64,000 nt of DNA from Peptoniphilus pacaensis (lineage in GTDB: Bacteria; Bacillota; Clostridia; Tissierellales; Peptoniphilaceae). The notes beneath the pieces are model-generated. The model did no database searches, was not told the DNA's origin, and saw only the letters and a program-made list of their open reading frames with translations. Below, in pieces: positions 25,950 to 36,034 of this stretch. Made by a program: the position numbers and the translations under genes. How positions within the stretch are numbered: position 1 is the stretch's first letter; each line of letters starts with the position of its first letter. Location: assembly GCF_900088125.1 (NCBI RefSeq), contig NZ_FLQT01000003.1, positions 369,070 through 433,069 on the forward strand, given 5' to 3'.

Positions 25950-27128
25950 CTAGAAAAACCGCACGCGAACCACGCCGTCGATGTTTAAAATCTTTTCACG
26001 CAGGCCTTCGTGAACGGGCGAGTCGATGTCGATCATGGTATAGGCCCAGTCCACCCGGTGGCGGTTCAAGAGATTGGCGATGTTAATTTCCTCGTCGGCC
26101 AAGACCTTGGTGATTTGCCCCAGCATATTGGGAATGTTGCGGTGATTTACCGTGAGCCTGCCCATGCTGTTGCAGACCCCCATATTGGAATCGGGGAAGT
26201 TCACCGAGTGGCGAATGTTGCCGTGATCCAAATAATCCACCAATTGGCGCACCACCATCATGGCGGAATTTTCTTCGCTTTCCGGCGTGGAGGCGCCTAA
26301 GTGGGGAATGTTAATGGTGTGGGGAAGCTTCACGGTTTCCGGATCGGGGAAGTCCACGACGTAGTTCACCACGACGCCGGCGTCCATAAATTTCTTCAGG
26401 GCCTTTACATCCACCAAGCCGCCCCGGGCGATATTGATGAGGCGCATCCCCGGCTTGGCAATGGAGAGCAGCTCTTCGCCGACGAAATTTTTCGTATCCG
26501 CCGTGTAGGGAATGTGGAGGGTGACGTAATCCGCCTTGTTAAAGAGAATTTTCGGATCTTCCACCACGTCCACGCGAGTGTCTAAGTTCAAGGCGTTGCC
26601 GATGGAGAGGAAGGGGTCGTAGCCCACGACATTCATGCCCATGTCGATGCCCATTTTCGCCACACGGCGGCCCGTGGCTCCCAGGCCGATGACGCCCAGG
26701 GTCTTGCCCATAAGCTCGGGCCCGGCGAAGCGCTTCTTTGCCGATTCCACATCCTTGCCGATGGCATCGCCCTTGTAATTTCTCACCCAGTCGATGCCGC
26801 CGAGAACGTCACGGGACGACAAGAGCAGAGCCAAAAGCACCAGCTCCTTCACGCCGTTGGCATTGGCCCCCGGCGCCTTGGTGACCACGATGCCCTTTTC
26901 CGAGCAGCGGTCGATGGGAATATTGTTCACGCCGGCGCCGGCACGGCCGATAAAGCGCACATTGGGGCCGAATTCGTAATCGTGAAGATCGGCACTGCGC
27001 ACCAAAATGGCGTCGGGATCTTCCACATCCGGCGAGGCGATAAAATTTGCCGGCAAAAGTTTCAGCCCTTCCTTGGAAATATTGTTTAAAGTCTTAATCT
27101 TATAGACCCGTCGTTCGTCATTAGCCAC
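25950..27128 (-). CDS. serA: D-3-phosphoglycerate dehydrogenase
   Basis: About 392 residues from a GTG at 27128. That start is preferred because GAGGTG lies four bases upstream; a longer TTG start at 27140 has none. The NAD-binding motif is LGVIGLGATGRRVAKMG. The 2-hydroxyacid dehydrogenase signature INIARGGLVD and the catalytic His (PHLGASTPESE) are present. A C-terminal ACT domain (about the last 75 residues, NIPNMLGQITKVLADEEINI) is the site of serine feedback in this family. It makes 3-phosphohydroxypyruvate for serine synthesis and overlaps the serC stop by 8 bp. Confidence 0.93.
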   Translation of the reverse strand: MANDERRVYKIKTLNNISKEGLKLLPANFIASPDVEDPDAILVRSADLHDYEFGPNVRFIGRAGAGVNNIPIDRCSEKGIVVTKAPGANANGVKELVLLALLLSSRDVLGGIDWVRNYKGDAIGKDVESAKKRFAGPELMGKTLGVIGLGATGRRVAKMGIDMGMNVVGYDPFLSIGNALNLDTRVDVVEDPKILFNKADYVTLHIPYTADTKNFVGEELLSIAKPGMRLINIARGGLVDVKALKKFMDAGVVVNYVVDFPDPETVKLPHTINIPHLGASTPESEENSAMMVVRQLVDYLDHGNIRHSVNFPDSNMGVCNSMGRLTVNHRNIPNMLGQITKVLADEEINIANLLNRHRVDWAYTMIDIDSPVHEGLREKILNIDGVVRVRFF

Positions 27129-28206
27129 GTTGCACCTCAAATTCTTTCATGTAATCAACCAGAGCCTTCACGCCGTCGATTTCCATGGCGTTATACAGGC
27201 TCGCCCGCATGCCGCCGACGCTGCGGTGGCCCTTGACATTAAACAGGCCCTTGGCCTTGGCCCCGGCGACGAAATCGGCATCCAGATCCTTGTCCCCGGT
27301 CACGAAGACCGCATTGGTCAGGGAGCGATCCTTGGCGGGAATATTATTTTTAAAGAGAGCGCTGTTGTCGATGGTGTCATATAAAAGCGCCGCCTTTTCC
27401 CTGTTCCGGGCTTCCATGGCCTTTACGCCGCCCATTTTCTTCACCCAATCCAACACCAGTCCGCAAATATAAATGCTGTAGCAAGGCGGGGTGTTGAACA
27501 TGGAATCTTTGTCCAAATGAGTCTTGTAATCCAACATGGTGGGCAGCGCGCCCTTTTCCTTTTTCAAGAGATCCTTCTTCACGATGACCACGGTGACGCC
27601 GCTGGGCCCCAGATTCTTTTGCGCACCGGCAAAAACCAGGCCGCAGCGATTCACGTCGTAGACCTCGCTTAAAATATTGGACGACATATCCGCCACCACC
27701 GTGCCCTCTAAGGCCGCCAGGCGATCCGGGGCGAGGCGGGTGCCGTAAATCGTATTGTTGACACAGACGTAAGTATAGACGCTGCCCGCATCCGCCACGG
27801 ATTGATCGACGGCGGGATAGTAGGAAAAATTATCTTCCTCGGAAGAGGCGATGGCCTTCACGGGATAAAGCATGGCCGCTTCCTTATAAGCCTTCTTCGC
27901 CCAAGAGCCGGAGATCACGTAGGAAGCCGTTTCGTCTTCGGACAAAAGATTCATGGGGATCATGGTAAATTGCAGGGACGCGCCCCCTTGCAAAAAGAGC
28001 ACCTCGTGATCATCGTCCAGAGAGAGGAGAGATCGAAGAGATTCCTTGGCTGCTGCATGAATGGCGCCGTACTCGCTTGAGCGGTGACTCATTTCCATCA
28101 CCGACATGCCGCAGCCCTTGTAGTTCAGCATATCCTTCGACGCCTGCTCCAAAACCTCCACCGGTAAAGTGGCGGGGCCGGCGGAAAAATTAAATACTCT
28201 TTCCAT
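27121..28206 (-). CDS. serC: Phosphoserine aminotransferase
   Basis: 361 residues, normal length. The opening VFNFSAGPATLPVEVLEQA, MEMSHRSSEY and the PLP-Lys block FAGAQKNLGPSGVTVVIV identify SerC. It converts 3-phosphohydroxypyruvate and glutamate to phosphoserine and 2-oxoglutarate. First gene of the operon, with AGGAGGT five bases before ATG. No phosphoserine phosphatase gene is present nearby. Confidence 0.95.
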   Translation of the reverse strand: MERVFNFSAGPATLPVEVLEQASKDMLNYKGCGMSVMEMSHRSSEYGAIHAAAKESLRSLLSLDDDHEVLFLQGGASLQFTMIPMNLLSEDETASYVISGSWAKKAYKEAAMLYPVKAIASSEEDNFSYYPAVDQSVADAGSVYTYVCVNNTIYGTRLAPDRLAALEGTVVADMSSNILSEVYDVNRCGLVFAGAQKNLGPSGVTVVIVKKDLLKKEKGALPTMLDYKTHLDKDSMFNTPPCYSIYICGLVLDWVKKMGGVKAMEARNREKAALLYDTIDNSALFKNNIPAKDRSLTNAVFVTGDKDLDADFVAGAKAKGLFNVKGHRSVGGMRASLYNAMEIDGVKALVDYMKEFEVQRG

Positions 28207-28264
28207 AAGATACCTCCTACTCAGTAATCACTGTAAAGCACTAAAGCTTTTTGAATATTGCCTT

Positions 28265-28293
28265 ATTATACGCCTTTAGAGAGAAAGAAACAA
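28265..28293 (-). promoter_or_regulatory. Promoter of the serC operon
   Basis: TTGTTT and TATAAT on the minus strand with 17-bp spacing, 58 bp before the serC start. The rest of 28207-28485 holds a TATAAT at 28427-28432 on the plus strand for the SLH gene, with a weak -35. Confidence 0.7.
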
Positions 28294-28485
28294 TATGGCG
28301 GCGAGAAATAATAAAGTATATGGACGGCGACGGCCCTTCAACAATCGAATTTTTCGATACACCCCCCCGAACGAAAAATATTTTTCTATAGAGTGGAAAT
28401 ACGATAAAACAATGCTTTGCAATCCGTATAATAGATTCTGGGAAAAATAACTCGCCGACACTTCGGCCAATGAAAAGGAGGATAT

Positions 28486-31400
28486 ATGAAACGAACACTG
28501 GCCCTATTGATGGCCCTACTGCTCTTTCTGACGAGCACCGCGCCTACGGCAAAAGTCTTTGCCCAAGGCGAAATGCCGGAAACGGGTGGAAAGGCAAGAT
28601 TTAAAACTATTTTGGAAACACCGAACCCGGATATTACCGGCGGCAAAGAAGGCACGTTGCCTGCAAATGGCGGCGCCATTAAATTCCGCTACGACTCGGT
28701 AAATGTAAAACCTGATGCCATGGAATGCGCTGTCGTAAAAGATGACAAGCCGTTAACTGATTTTAAATTTGACTTAATCGTCGCCCATGACGGTCAAAAC
28801 ATGAACGGGGTGGAATATTCCGGTCACCTGCCGGAAAACAAAACGCCCAAGGATGTGGTCTACAAATTCTATATTAAGGAAAAAGCAGACACAAAATATG
28901 ACGAAAAGAACGTCATTACCATTACGGTAAAGGCGAAGAATACGGCTGAACCTAAGATTACGGGAATCAAGGCCTCCGAGTTTGTTGTGGCGCCGGATGC
29001 TGATTCCCGTTATGTCTCCGTAACCCTTACCGGGGACAATCTGTCGAAAGATAGCGTTAAAGCTGTCACCAAGAAAGACGGCGTAGACACCGATGAAATT
29101 AACTGGAACTTTATTCCATTCAAGGGATTGATGGCGTCGGCGGAGATGCCGGCCGCGCCGGAAGATAAGGACATCGTCTACACCACCACTTTCTCTACGG
29201 CAAACGGCTCGAGTCGAACCGTGAAAATTACGGTCAAGGCAAAATCTGGCGCAGCATCCACCGAAAAGACCTTGACGGGCATCACCATCGACCCTAAAAG
29301 TCTTCCTAAAACCGGCGGTGATGTGGAAATAACGCTACAAGGCGAGAACTTAGAGCCGACGGATATTACGCCTTCCATCTATCTCATAGGCGAAGGTCCA
29401 AAAGAGTTCCCCATTACATGGACTGAAGTTTCAGGTGGCTTGAAAGGCACTTTGACAATTCCAAAAAATACTTCGGGTGTCGAACAAAAGTACTTGATAA
29501 AATTTATTTTGAATAATGGCACGAGTAAGCCTGTTAAAGAAAACATCGTCGTTACGACAAAAGAAGGACCGGTCGCACCTGCCGTACCGACAGTCAAAGG
29601 CTTAATTGCAGATCCCACAAGCCTACCGACAGCGGGCGGAAATGTCGCCTTAAACGTCATAGCGGAAAATGCCAAGGCAGGCGATATTCAATGGACGGTG
29701 AAAAAAGACGGTACACCTGTACCTGACCTTACGCCCGTCGCAAAAGACGACCGTAACTTCACCCTCGCCCTGCCGAAAAACGACATGGACAATGACATCA
29801 CCTACACCGTGGAAGCCAAGGCGGAAAAGGATACTCAAGCGCAAAAGGCCACCATCACCGTGGCAAAGAAAGAAGCGACACCCCCGGTTACTCCAACTTC
29901 AGAGATTATTATGATGGCCGAAGTCAATGAACAAATTGACGCCGCCGCTTCTGAAAAGACATTCAATGTGATCGCCACACCACCCACCGATGCCAATAAT
30001 GTGAAACTGCACATCACGGCAAACGGAAAGGATGTAACCCTTCCCTATACGGTCACGGGAGATAAGGCGAGAAAATCCGTCACCATCAACTTCCCCGAAA
30101 ACAAAAAAACTTCCCCCGTCGTTTACAAAGTTACCTTTAACGCCACGGGAAATGACACCGTCTTCCAAGATGATCCGGTAGCCACCTTTACCCAAGCCGC
30201 CGGAGAAGCCGTTAATGCAAGCATCAGCAGCATTTCCGCCACCAATGACCAGCTGCCCCTGGCAGGCGGAGATACCACCGTTACGATTAAAGGCACGGAT
30301 CTGGACAAGGCAGAGCTCGTGACGAAGCTTTTTAAAGTAGAAAACGGCACAGAAACGGAAGTGACGCTCGGCAACTACATGAAGGGCAGCTTCATTGGAC
30401 GCGACACAGTAAAATCCGCTTCCTTCACCTTCCCGGAAGTGAACAAGGACACGAAATTCGTCTTTAAAGCTTCCGTGGACGGCACCAACTTCGTCGAAAA
30501 AGCCATTTATCAAACATCGGAAGGATCCAATCGCGAAACGGAATCTCTCGTCCCTAAAAAAGTCTTTACCATTAGCGACCATTCTCTCGTCGTCGATTTC
30601 CACGAACCGGTGGAAGAAGCCCGCGCCAATGCCATTATAAAGAATGTGCATATCCTCGCGGGAAGCGACACCATCAATTTAAGCGCAGACGACAAGGTCA
30701 CCTTTGACGGCAACACCTTGCGCATCGACTTTAAGGATCCGATCTTTAAGGATAAGAAAACCTATAAGCTGGTCGTCGACGCCCGTGCCTTTAAACTGAA
30801 AAGTGATACGGAAAACAAAGCCTTCGAACAAACCATCACAAGAGATACACCTTATATCGAAGACGCCGAATTTGAACAAGGTTACAAGCTTGAATCCGAA
30901 GGCGGAAAAGTCGTCCTGAAGCTGAAAGGCTACAATCTCCCCGAGGATTTGAAGGTAAAGATTCTTGAAAACAACAAGGAAAAGACAGACCTCAAGGTGA
31001 CCCCCGAAATTACAGGCAGCCCCAACGAAAGAACCATTACCTTTACCGCCCCGGCCAACACGACGGATCGCGTACAAAGCTACAGCGTCCTCGTTTCCAC
31101 CGACGGCGTACAATACTCGTCGGAAGTTTCCAACATGCAAAACCGCTTCCGCCGCATGGTGGTTTCGGTTCTGCCGAAAGACGCAGAAGCCGACGCGCCG
31201 CAAATCGACTTTATGCAAATTCAATCCTACGGCAATGCGGACGACGGCGATATTACCCACACCAATTTGCCCACGGGACAAGAATCCAAGAAGACCTTGG
31301 TCTGGATCTACGGCGCCAATTTAAATGCCGACCACACCCGCCTGCGCCTCATCGACAAAAACGGCGTCTACTGGTCCCCGATTTACGACGCCACTCAAGA

Positions 31401-32667
31401 CAGCGGCACCCGCATCCTCATGACCATGCTGGACGGCATCCACGGCGGTACCCCGGGCATGACGGGCAAGGGCAACAATATGCTTATGGAAGTTATCTTG
31501 CCCCGGGGCTATCAACCGGACAAATGGCCGGGCTATGAAGAAGGCACCACCTTTAAATACGAAGTCGCCCCCGACGGCGTGAACTTCGACAGCGAAGTCA
31601 CCGTCACCGCCACCGTTCGCTTCGACCACGAAGACTCCAAGAAAAATATCGATAAGGAACTCACCGAGGTTATCGTCCGCCACGTGGACAAAGACGGCAA
31701 TAACATCATCAAACCTGAAACGGTTAAAGCCTACAATCATCTGCATCCCTGTGACCTTCAAAAGCTCTTGCCCTTAAGAGACAAGGACGGCTTTAGAAAA
31801 GATTTCGAAGGCTACAAGGTTCCCGACACCGATGAAATCGTCAAAGGCAAGACCGGACCCAACCACTACGGCCCCGCCTACTACGACGGCAAAACCGTTG
31901 AACAACTGAAAAACAAGAAGGGCGAAATCGTATTGGTTTACGGAAAGGCAGAAAAGCCGGTGGATCCTTCCACCCCCTCCGATCCTTCCAACCCCTCGAA
32001 CCCGTCGAACCCCTCGACGCCGAGCAAGCCCGATTCTCCTTCGAACACGGGATCCGGCAGCGGCTATTTCATTCTTCCCTCGACACCGACGAAAGAAGTA
32101 GCGAAACCGGAAGAAAAACCGGCTCCCACAAAGGGCTACATCGCCGGTTACCCGGATCACACCTTCCGCCCGGCCAAGTCCATGAACCGTGCCGAAGCCG
32201 CCGCCATCTTGGCAAGACTTTGCAAGCTCACCGGTGGAGACAGCACCAAGCCCGACTTTAAGGACGCCGACGGCTGGTACAACGCCGCTATCAACGACGT
32301 GGTCAAGGCCGGTTATATGAAAGGCTATCCCGACGGATCCTTTAAGCCCGATCAACCCATTACCCGCGCGGAATTTGCCGTCATCCTCTCCCACGTCTTA
32401 AAAGACGAAACCACCCCCAGCCCCTTTAAAGACACGGCCGGCCACTGGGCAAAGGATGCCATCGACAAAGCCTACGCACAAGGCATTATTAAAGGTTACG
32501 GCGACAACACCTTCCGCCCCGACGCACTTGTCAGCCGCGCCGAAGCTGTCGCCATGGCAAACCGTACCTTCCGCTTACAAAAAACCGTCGTCGAAAATCC
32601 CTTTACGGACATTACCTCCGATCACTGGGCATACAACGACATCCTCACGGCTGTAAGCAACAAATAA
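28486..32667 (+). CDS. Large SLH-domain surface protein with Ig-like repeats
   Basis: 1393 residues. Signal peptide MKRTLALLMALLLFLTST with likely cleavage after Ala26. A series of beta-rich repeats of about 90-110 residues share LPxxGGxxxxxxxG-type starts (SLPKTGGDVEITLQGENL, SLPTAGGNVALNVIAENA, QLPLAGGDTTVTIKGTDL), as in bacterial Ig/IPT-like adhesins. A segment near residue 1065 (EVIVRHVDKDGNNI) resembles MucBP-type modules. A Pro/Ser/Asn linker (about 1160-1190) leads to SLH motifs (GYPDHTFRPAKSMNRAEA, GYPDGSFKPDQPITRAEF, GYGDNTFRPDALVSRAEA). The last half-motif (NPFTDITSDHWAYNDI) ends abruptly, giving a permuted SLH set. SLH domains bind pyruvylated wall polymer, so it is a probable surface adhesin. 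Confidence 0.9.
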   Translation: MKRTLALLMALLLFLTSTAPTAKVFAQGEMPETGGKARFKTILETPNPDITGGKEGTLPANGGAIKFRYDSVNVKPDAMECAVVKDDKPLTDFKFDLIVAHDGQNMNGVEYSGHLPENKTPKDVVYKFYIKEKADTKYDEKNVITITVKAKNTAEPKITGIKASEFVVAPDADSRYVSVTLTGDNLSKDSVKAVTKKDGVDTDEINWNFIPFKGLMASAEMPAAPEDKDIVYTTTFSTANGSSRTVKITVKAKSGAASTEKTLTGITIDPKSLPKTGGDVEITLQGENLEPTDITPSIYLIGEGPKEFPITWTEVSGGLKGTLTIPKNTSGVEQKYLIKFILNNGTSKPVKENIVVTTKEGPVAPAVPTVKGLIADPTSLPTAGGNVALNVIAENAKAGDIQWTVKKDGTPVPDLTPVAKDDRNFTLALPKNDMDNDITYTVEAKAEKDTQAQKATITVAKKEATPPVTPTSEIIMMAEVNEQIDAAASEKTFNVIATPPTDANNVKLHITANGKDVTLPYTVTGDKARKSVTINFPENKKTSPVVYKVTFNATGNDTVFQDDPVATFTQAAGEAVNASISSISATNDQLPLAGGDTTVTIKGTDLDKAELVTKLFKVENGTETEVTLGNYMKGSFIGRDTVKSASFTFPEVNKDTKFVFKASVDGTNFVEKAIYQTSEGSNRETESLVPKKVFTISDHSLVVDFHEPVEEARANAIIKNVHILAGSDTINLSADDKVTFDGNTLRIDFKDPIFKDKKTYKLVVDARAFKLKSDTENKAFEQTITRDTPYIEDAEFEQGYKLESEGGKVVLKLKGYNLPEDLKVKILENNKEKTDLKVTPEITGSPNERTITFTAPANTTDRVQSYSVLVSTDGVQYSSEVSNMQNRFRRMVVSVLPKDAEADAPQIDFMQIQSYGNADDGDITHTNLPTGQESKKTLVWIYGANLNADHTRLRLIDKNGVYWSPIYDATQDSGTRILMTMLDGIHGGTPGMTGKGNNMLMEVILPRGYQPDKWPGYEEGTTFKYEVAPDGVNFDSEVTVTATVRFDHEDSKKNIDKELTEVIVRHVDKDGNNIIKPETVKAYNHLHPCDLQKLLPLRDKDGFRKDFEGYKVPDTDEIVKGKTGPNHYGPAYYDGKTVEQLKNKKGEIVLVYGKAEKPVDPSTPSDPSNPSNPSNPSTPSKPDSPSNTGSGSGYFILPSTPTKEVAKPEEKPAPTKGYIAGYPDHTFRPAKSMNRAEAAAILARLCKLTGGDSTKPDFKDADGWYNAAINDVVKAGYMKGYPDGSFKPDQPITRAEFAVILSHVLKDETTPSPFKDTAGHWAKDAIDKAYAQGIIKGYGDNTFRPDALVSRAEAVAMANRTFRLQKTVVENPFTDITSDHWAYNDILTAVSNK

Positions 32668-32680
32668 AAACTGTTTTTTA

Positions 32681-32707
32681 GGGAGTACATCATGTACTCC
32701 CTTTTTT
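32681..32707 (+). terminator. Intrinsic terminator of the SLH protein gene
   Basis: Stem GGGAGTAC/GTACTCCC with a 5-base loop followed by six T, 13 bp after the stop. Confidence 0.88.
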
Positions 32708-32736
32708 CTTGCAATGAAACAGTCCATTCAATTAAC

Positions 32737-32758
32737 AAAAAACCACCCGAAGGTGGTT
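32737..32758 (-). terminator. Intrinsic terminator of the Fic gene
   Basis: Stem AACCACC/GGTGGTT with a 4-base loop. On the minus strand it is followed by TTGTT-rich sequence with a T run, just after the fic stop codon. Confidence 0.8.
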
Positions 32759-32768
32759 AAAAAGTTAT

Positions 32769-33992
32769 TTACAGTTTACGAATAAAGGACTCGTTTAAAA
32801 CATAGGTGATGGGCCGGTCCTTTGTCCTCTTTATATAGCCGCTTTTTTCCAGTTCCTCAAATTCCCGGGACGCCTTGTACTTGCTGATGTCTTCATTGAA
32901 AAAATCCAAGAGCTCTCTTCGTTCCATGCCGGAATTGTAATCGAAGTGGTAATTTTGAGCCAGGAAAAACATCGTGCTCCTCTTAAATTGCGTGTCCAGC
33001 TCGGCATCTTCTTCGATGCACCTTTCCGCGCGGTTTAATTTTTCCAGATTTCTGTTCAGGTAGTCGATGATATCTTCCTGTCCCGCAATGAGCAGTTTGA
33101 AAAAGGCATCGATGAAGAAATTCATTTCTCCTCGGCTTTGAGGCAGATTCGTCTTGCTGAACGCTTTGTAGTAATCCGTCTTTTTAATCCACGATCCACG
33201 AGCCAGGGACATGGCGGTAAAATAATTATACTTTTCGACTAAATAGAGGCTGCCGATAAAGCGACTGAGACGGCCGTTTCCGTCATAAAAGGGGTGAATG
33301 TAGCCGAAGTAATAGTGACCGACGGCGATTCTCAGAAGCAGATCCACGGTATCGTCGGACATGAAATCGAGAAGATGGTGCACTTCCCTTTCGATCTCCC
33401 TTTCACCGAGGATGCCCCGGTGAATAATCTCGCCGTCCACGGCGTTGAATTTTTGGACATAGACCACTTCTTTTCTAAAGTATTTTCCGTCCGGCCTGTC
33501 CGAGTCTTCTATTTCTCCCGACGTGACTTCATCGTAAATCTTTCGAATATCGTCGAGATCTTTCGGCGTTTTCAAAGAGTCCTTCAACAAAAGATAGGAG
33601 TTGATCATGCTCGAGAAGCGGTCATTTCCTCCACGGCCCGATGTGACGATCTTTCGCGTGGTTTCCGCGATCTCGTCTTTGACGGACTGCACGCCTTCGA
33701 GCTCGTTTGTGCTTTGGAGTTCGCCGGAAATAAGCTCGATCAAAAATGCCCTTTGCGCGACGACGGGCAGTTGACTTTGCAAGTCGTTTAATACAGTGTC
33801 GTTTTGTCGGATGCGATCGATGTGCCTTGCGGTGTCGCGATTATAGACGTAATAAAGCTCATAAGATTCGTCGTGACCATAGGGCGTGATATATAGCTTG
33901 GTTCTCAATGTCTCTTCGAAATTCAGACGACTCTTATAAGTCGATTCAAAGTTCTTTTTGTCGGCGTAAAAAACCTTATGCAGATACATCAT
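32769..33992 (-). CDS. Fic family protein, autoinhibited class (N-terminal inhibitory motif)
   Basis: 407 residues. The active-site motif HPFYDGNGR is at 233-241, complete with the catalytic His. The inhibitory motif STNELEG (94-100), of form S/TxxxEG/N, precedes it, as in class II Fic proteins that block their own ATP site. The C-terminal 70 residues look like a winged helix (ELLDFFNEDISKYKASREF). Fic enzymes mostly transfer AMP to target proteins. A TATAAT on the minus strand (34039-34044) lies 47 bp before the start. Confidence 0.88.
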   Translation of the reverse strand: MMYLHKVFYADKKNFESTYKSRLNFEETLRTKLYITPYGHDESYELYYVYNRDTARHIDRIRQNDTVLNDLQSQLPVVAQRAFLIELISGELQSTNELEGVQSVKDEIAETTRKIVTSGRGGNDRFSSMINSYLLLKDSLKTPKDLDDIRKIYDEVTSGEIEDSDRPDGKYFRKEVVYVQKFNAVDGEIIHRGILGEREIEREVHHLLDFMSDDTVDLLLRIAVGHYYFGYIHPFYDGNGRLSRFIGSLYLVEKYNYFTAMSLARGSWIKKTDYYKAFSKTNLPQSRGEMNFFIDAFFKLLIAGQEDIIDYLNRNLEKLNRAERCIEEDAELDTQFKRSTMFFLAQNYHFDYNSGMERRELLDFFNEDISKYKASREFEELEKSGYIKRTKDRPITYVLNESFIRKL

Positions 33993-34203
33993 GAAATCAC
34001 CCCCGGACGCAACTGAAATTTTCTTACGAATCCCTTTTATTATACCACCGTAAAATCAAAAAACGCCGCTTTTTTGAAAAAAGGAGTCGCGTTCTGCATC
34101 TCTTATTTTCGAAAACGGCCCTTTTCGCAAATTACGATTCGAAATCTCGTTCCTATTTTTCGATTATCCCGCTTTTTTAATTTAAGGACCGCCATATTTT
34201 TTC

Positions 34204-34333
34204 AGGGCATAGAAAAAGCCGGACTACATTTACAATCCGACTTTTTAGTGGAGCCAGCAGGGATCAAGCATATAGGTTTGTAAATCGCATGAAATAGTTC
34301 TTTTTCTATCATATTGTGCAACCAGTGTGCTAT
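34204..34333 (-). repeat. tmRNA-3'-end-like repeat, copy A (possible attachment-site relic)
   Basis: About 130 bp homologous to 39012-39141. On the minus strand it ends in GATCCCTGCTGGCTCCACTA (34246-34265), similar to a tmRNA 3' end, and then a hairpin AAGTCGGA..TCCGGCTT with a T run. Upstream of this both copies share GCATGCGATTTA-like and TGGTTGCACA blocks. It is more degenerate than copy B. It lies at the change from GC-rich core to AT-rich DNA. Confidence 0.6.
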
Positions 34334-34646
34334 GGATCATGAAAAATAGATAAATCAGGCAAAAAATAATTCAATCTATCGATCATTAATTTCGAACGGG
34401 TGCCTTAATTTAATATAAATACAAAGCATGGTTACAGTTACAAACATCATCGGTTCTCTTGTACTGAATGCCCTACCATCGTCGTGCCATTAGATTATAA
34501 CTTCATGTGGTTGTGAATGAAGAACTCTGCTAAACTATTTAAATAATGATCGAAAAACCATTGTGAATTTTTCCTTTATAGCGTTTTATCCCAATTTTAA
34601 AGGGCAGTTGCAAAATAAGCCATCCTATTCTACAACAGCCCCTATT
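34334..34646. other. AT-rich intergenic stretch
   Basis: No open frame, promoter or structured RNA that I can support is visible here. It separates repeat copy A from the end of the ornithine cyclodeaminase-like gene. The adjoining piece 33993-34203 holds only the fic promoter region and a CTTTTTTGAAAAAAG hairpin near 34070. Confidence 0.5.
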
Positions 34647-35627
34647 TTACCAGTTCATCCCTATTCCGGCTTTTTTTGCTTTATCATAGATTATTTTAGA
34701 CGCTACTAAATCTTGAGCTGCAACACCAACCGTTTCATAGACTATAATTTCATCGTCATTTTCTCTTCCTTTGATGGTTCCATTAATAACATCGCCAAGA
34801 CTTCCTTGTATGTCATTTTCAGTAATAATTCCATCACTGATCGGAATCAAAAGATCACCCGTCTCTGCAAGAGCTGCCTCTTTAGAATCGCATATTATCT
34901 TTGAAGCTCTCTTTAAGATTTCCGGATCCATCTCGTGCTTATGAGGTTCATATGTGCCTACACAGCTAAGGGTTGCGCCGGCTTTTACTTTTGTGCCATC
35001 AAATACCGGTTTCGACGAAGGAGTGACCGTGATGATTAAATCAGCATCTTCAATGCAATCGTCCGAACTTTTTGCCGGTACAATTTCTGCACCATAATCT
35101 GCTAATTCCTCTTGCATTTCTTTTGCAAATGCTTTGCACCGTTCTTCATTTAAGTCAAAAATTTTGACCGTTTCCAATTTTCTCGCTGTAAGCATCGCTT
35201 CGAGTTGTGTCGCTGCTTGACCGCCGGTTCCTATCATGGCGCCTTTTTTACATTCTTGCTTAGCAAGTAGATCGAATGCGGCACCTGAAGATGCTCCCGT
35301 GCGAAGTTGCGTAACATAGGTTCCGTCCATTAACGCAATGACATATCCATTGGTTCCGTCAATCAGGAGAACTTGAGCCGGGGAGGTCATAAGTCCTTGA
35401 TCAATATTATTGGGGAAAATGTCGATAACCTTTATACCTGCTACATCTAAATCAGGTGCGTAGGAAGGCATAAATATGAAGGTATCGTTATCTTTTCCGT
35501 TTATGACTGTGCGCAGTGGTGCGTCAATTGTTTGATCGACTGTCATTTTGAAAGCTTTTTTATTTGCTTCAATCATGTCTCTCATTGTTACAACGCTTTT
35601 AATATCTTCTCTTGAAAGTAATAGCAT
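34647..35627 (-). CDS. Ornithine cyclodeaminase / mu-crystallin family protein
   Basis: 326 residues, normal for the family. The Rossmann motif is GAMIGTGGQAATQLEAML, with RTGASSGAAFDLLA before it, and the substrate half includes TVTPSSKPVFDG. Members act as ornithine cyclodeaminase, alanine dehydrogenase or ketimine (pyrroline/piperideine-2-carboxylate) reductase, using NAD(P). Which reaction applies is unknown. It is the last gene of a minus-strand set with a tautomerase and an IlvD/Edd homologue, so a role in breaking down an amino or hydroxy acid is likely (inference). Confidence 0.85.
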   Translation of the reverse strand: MLLLSREDIKSVVTMRDMIEANKKAFKMTVDQTIDAPLRTVINGKDNDTFIFMPSYAPDLDVAGIKVIDIFPNNIDQGLMTSPAQVLLIDGTNGYVIALMDGTYVTQLRTGASSGAAFDLLAKQECKKGAMIGTGGQAATQLEAMLTARKLETVKIFDLNEERCKAFAKEMQEELADYGAEIVPAKSSDDCIEDADLIITVTPSSKPVFDGTKVKAGATLSCVGTYEPHKHEMDPEILKRASKIICDSKEAALAETGDLLIPISDGIITENDIQGSLGDVINGTIKGRENDDEIIVYETVGVAAQDLVASKIIYDKAKKAGIGMNW

Positions 35628-35746
35628 ATCTTTCCTCCAAATCAGGTAAACTATATTTTTCGAATGCTATGTTGACCAATCACAATGTAGGCGCATCAAA
35701 ATTCAGAGCCTCTAGTAATGAGCCTGATCATAGCTTTCAATGTGTT

Positions 35747-35974
35747 CTATTTAAAATTGATATAATCGGAATCAAGTAACAATTCTTCTTTAGAAAAACT
35801 TGATTTTGTTTTTGCCTCAAAAGCTTCAGGAGCAATCTCTTCTACCGATACGGAGATATCACCTTCCTTCCAAGTTCCGGAAGTTTCTGCAAGTGCCGTC
35901 CTAACGGATTCAGCAAGCTTTTTCTTCATATCATCTTCTTTTCCGGGATATAACTTAATATTGATATGCGGCAT
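35747..35974 (-). CDS. 4-oxalocrotonate tautomerase-like protein
   Basis: 75 residues from ATG at 35974 (AAAGGAGAAGAAAC upstream); an earlier ATG at 35995 adds seven residues and would destroy the key feature. After Met removal the N-terminus is Pro1 (PHINIKLYPGKED), the catalytic base of the tautomerase superfamily. Arg in SVRTALAE may be a substrate contact. These enzymes move a proton between enol and keto forms of 2-oxo acids. Between the cyclodeaminase-like and dehydratase-like genes it could process a 2-enol product of dehydration (inference). Confidence 0.8.
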   Translation of the reverse strand: MPHINIKLYPGKEDDMKKKLAESVRTALAETSGTWKEGDISVSVEEIAPEAFEAKTKSSFSKEELLLDSDYINFK

Positions 35975-36034
35975 GTTTCTTCTCCTTTCCTGCAATGGCA
36001 GAATAATATAATTTTCTGATCAGTCTATTTAACT

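Noticed and set aside
29899..32394. Several long minus-strand frames within the SLH gene
   Set aside because: Shadows of a highly repetitive plus-strand coding region with a clear signal peptide and SLH domains.
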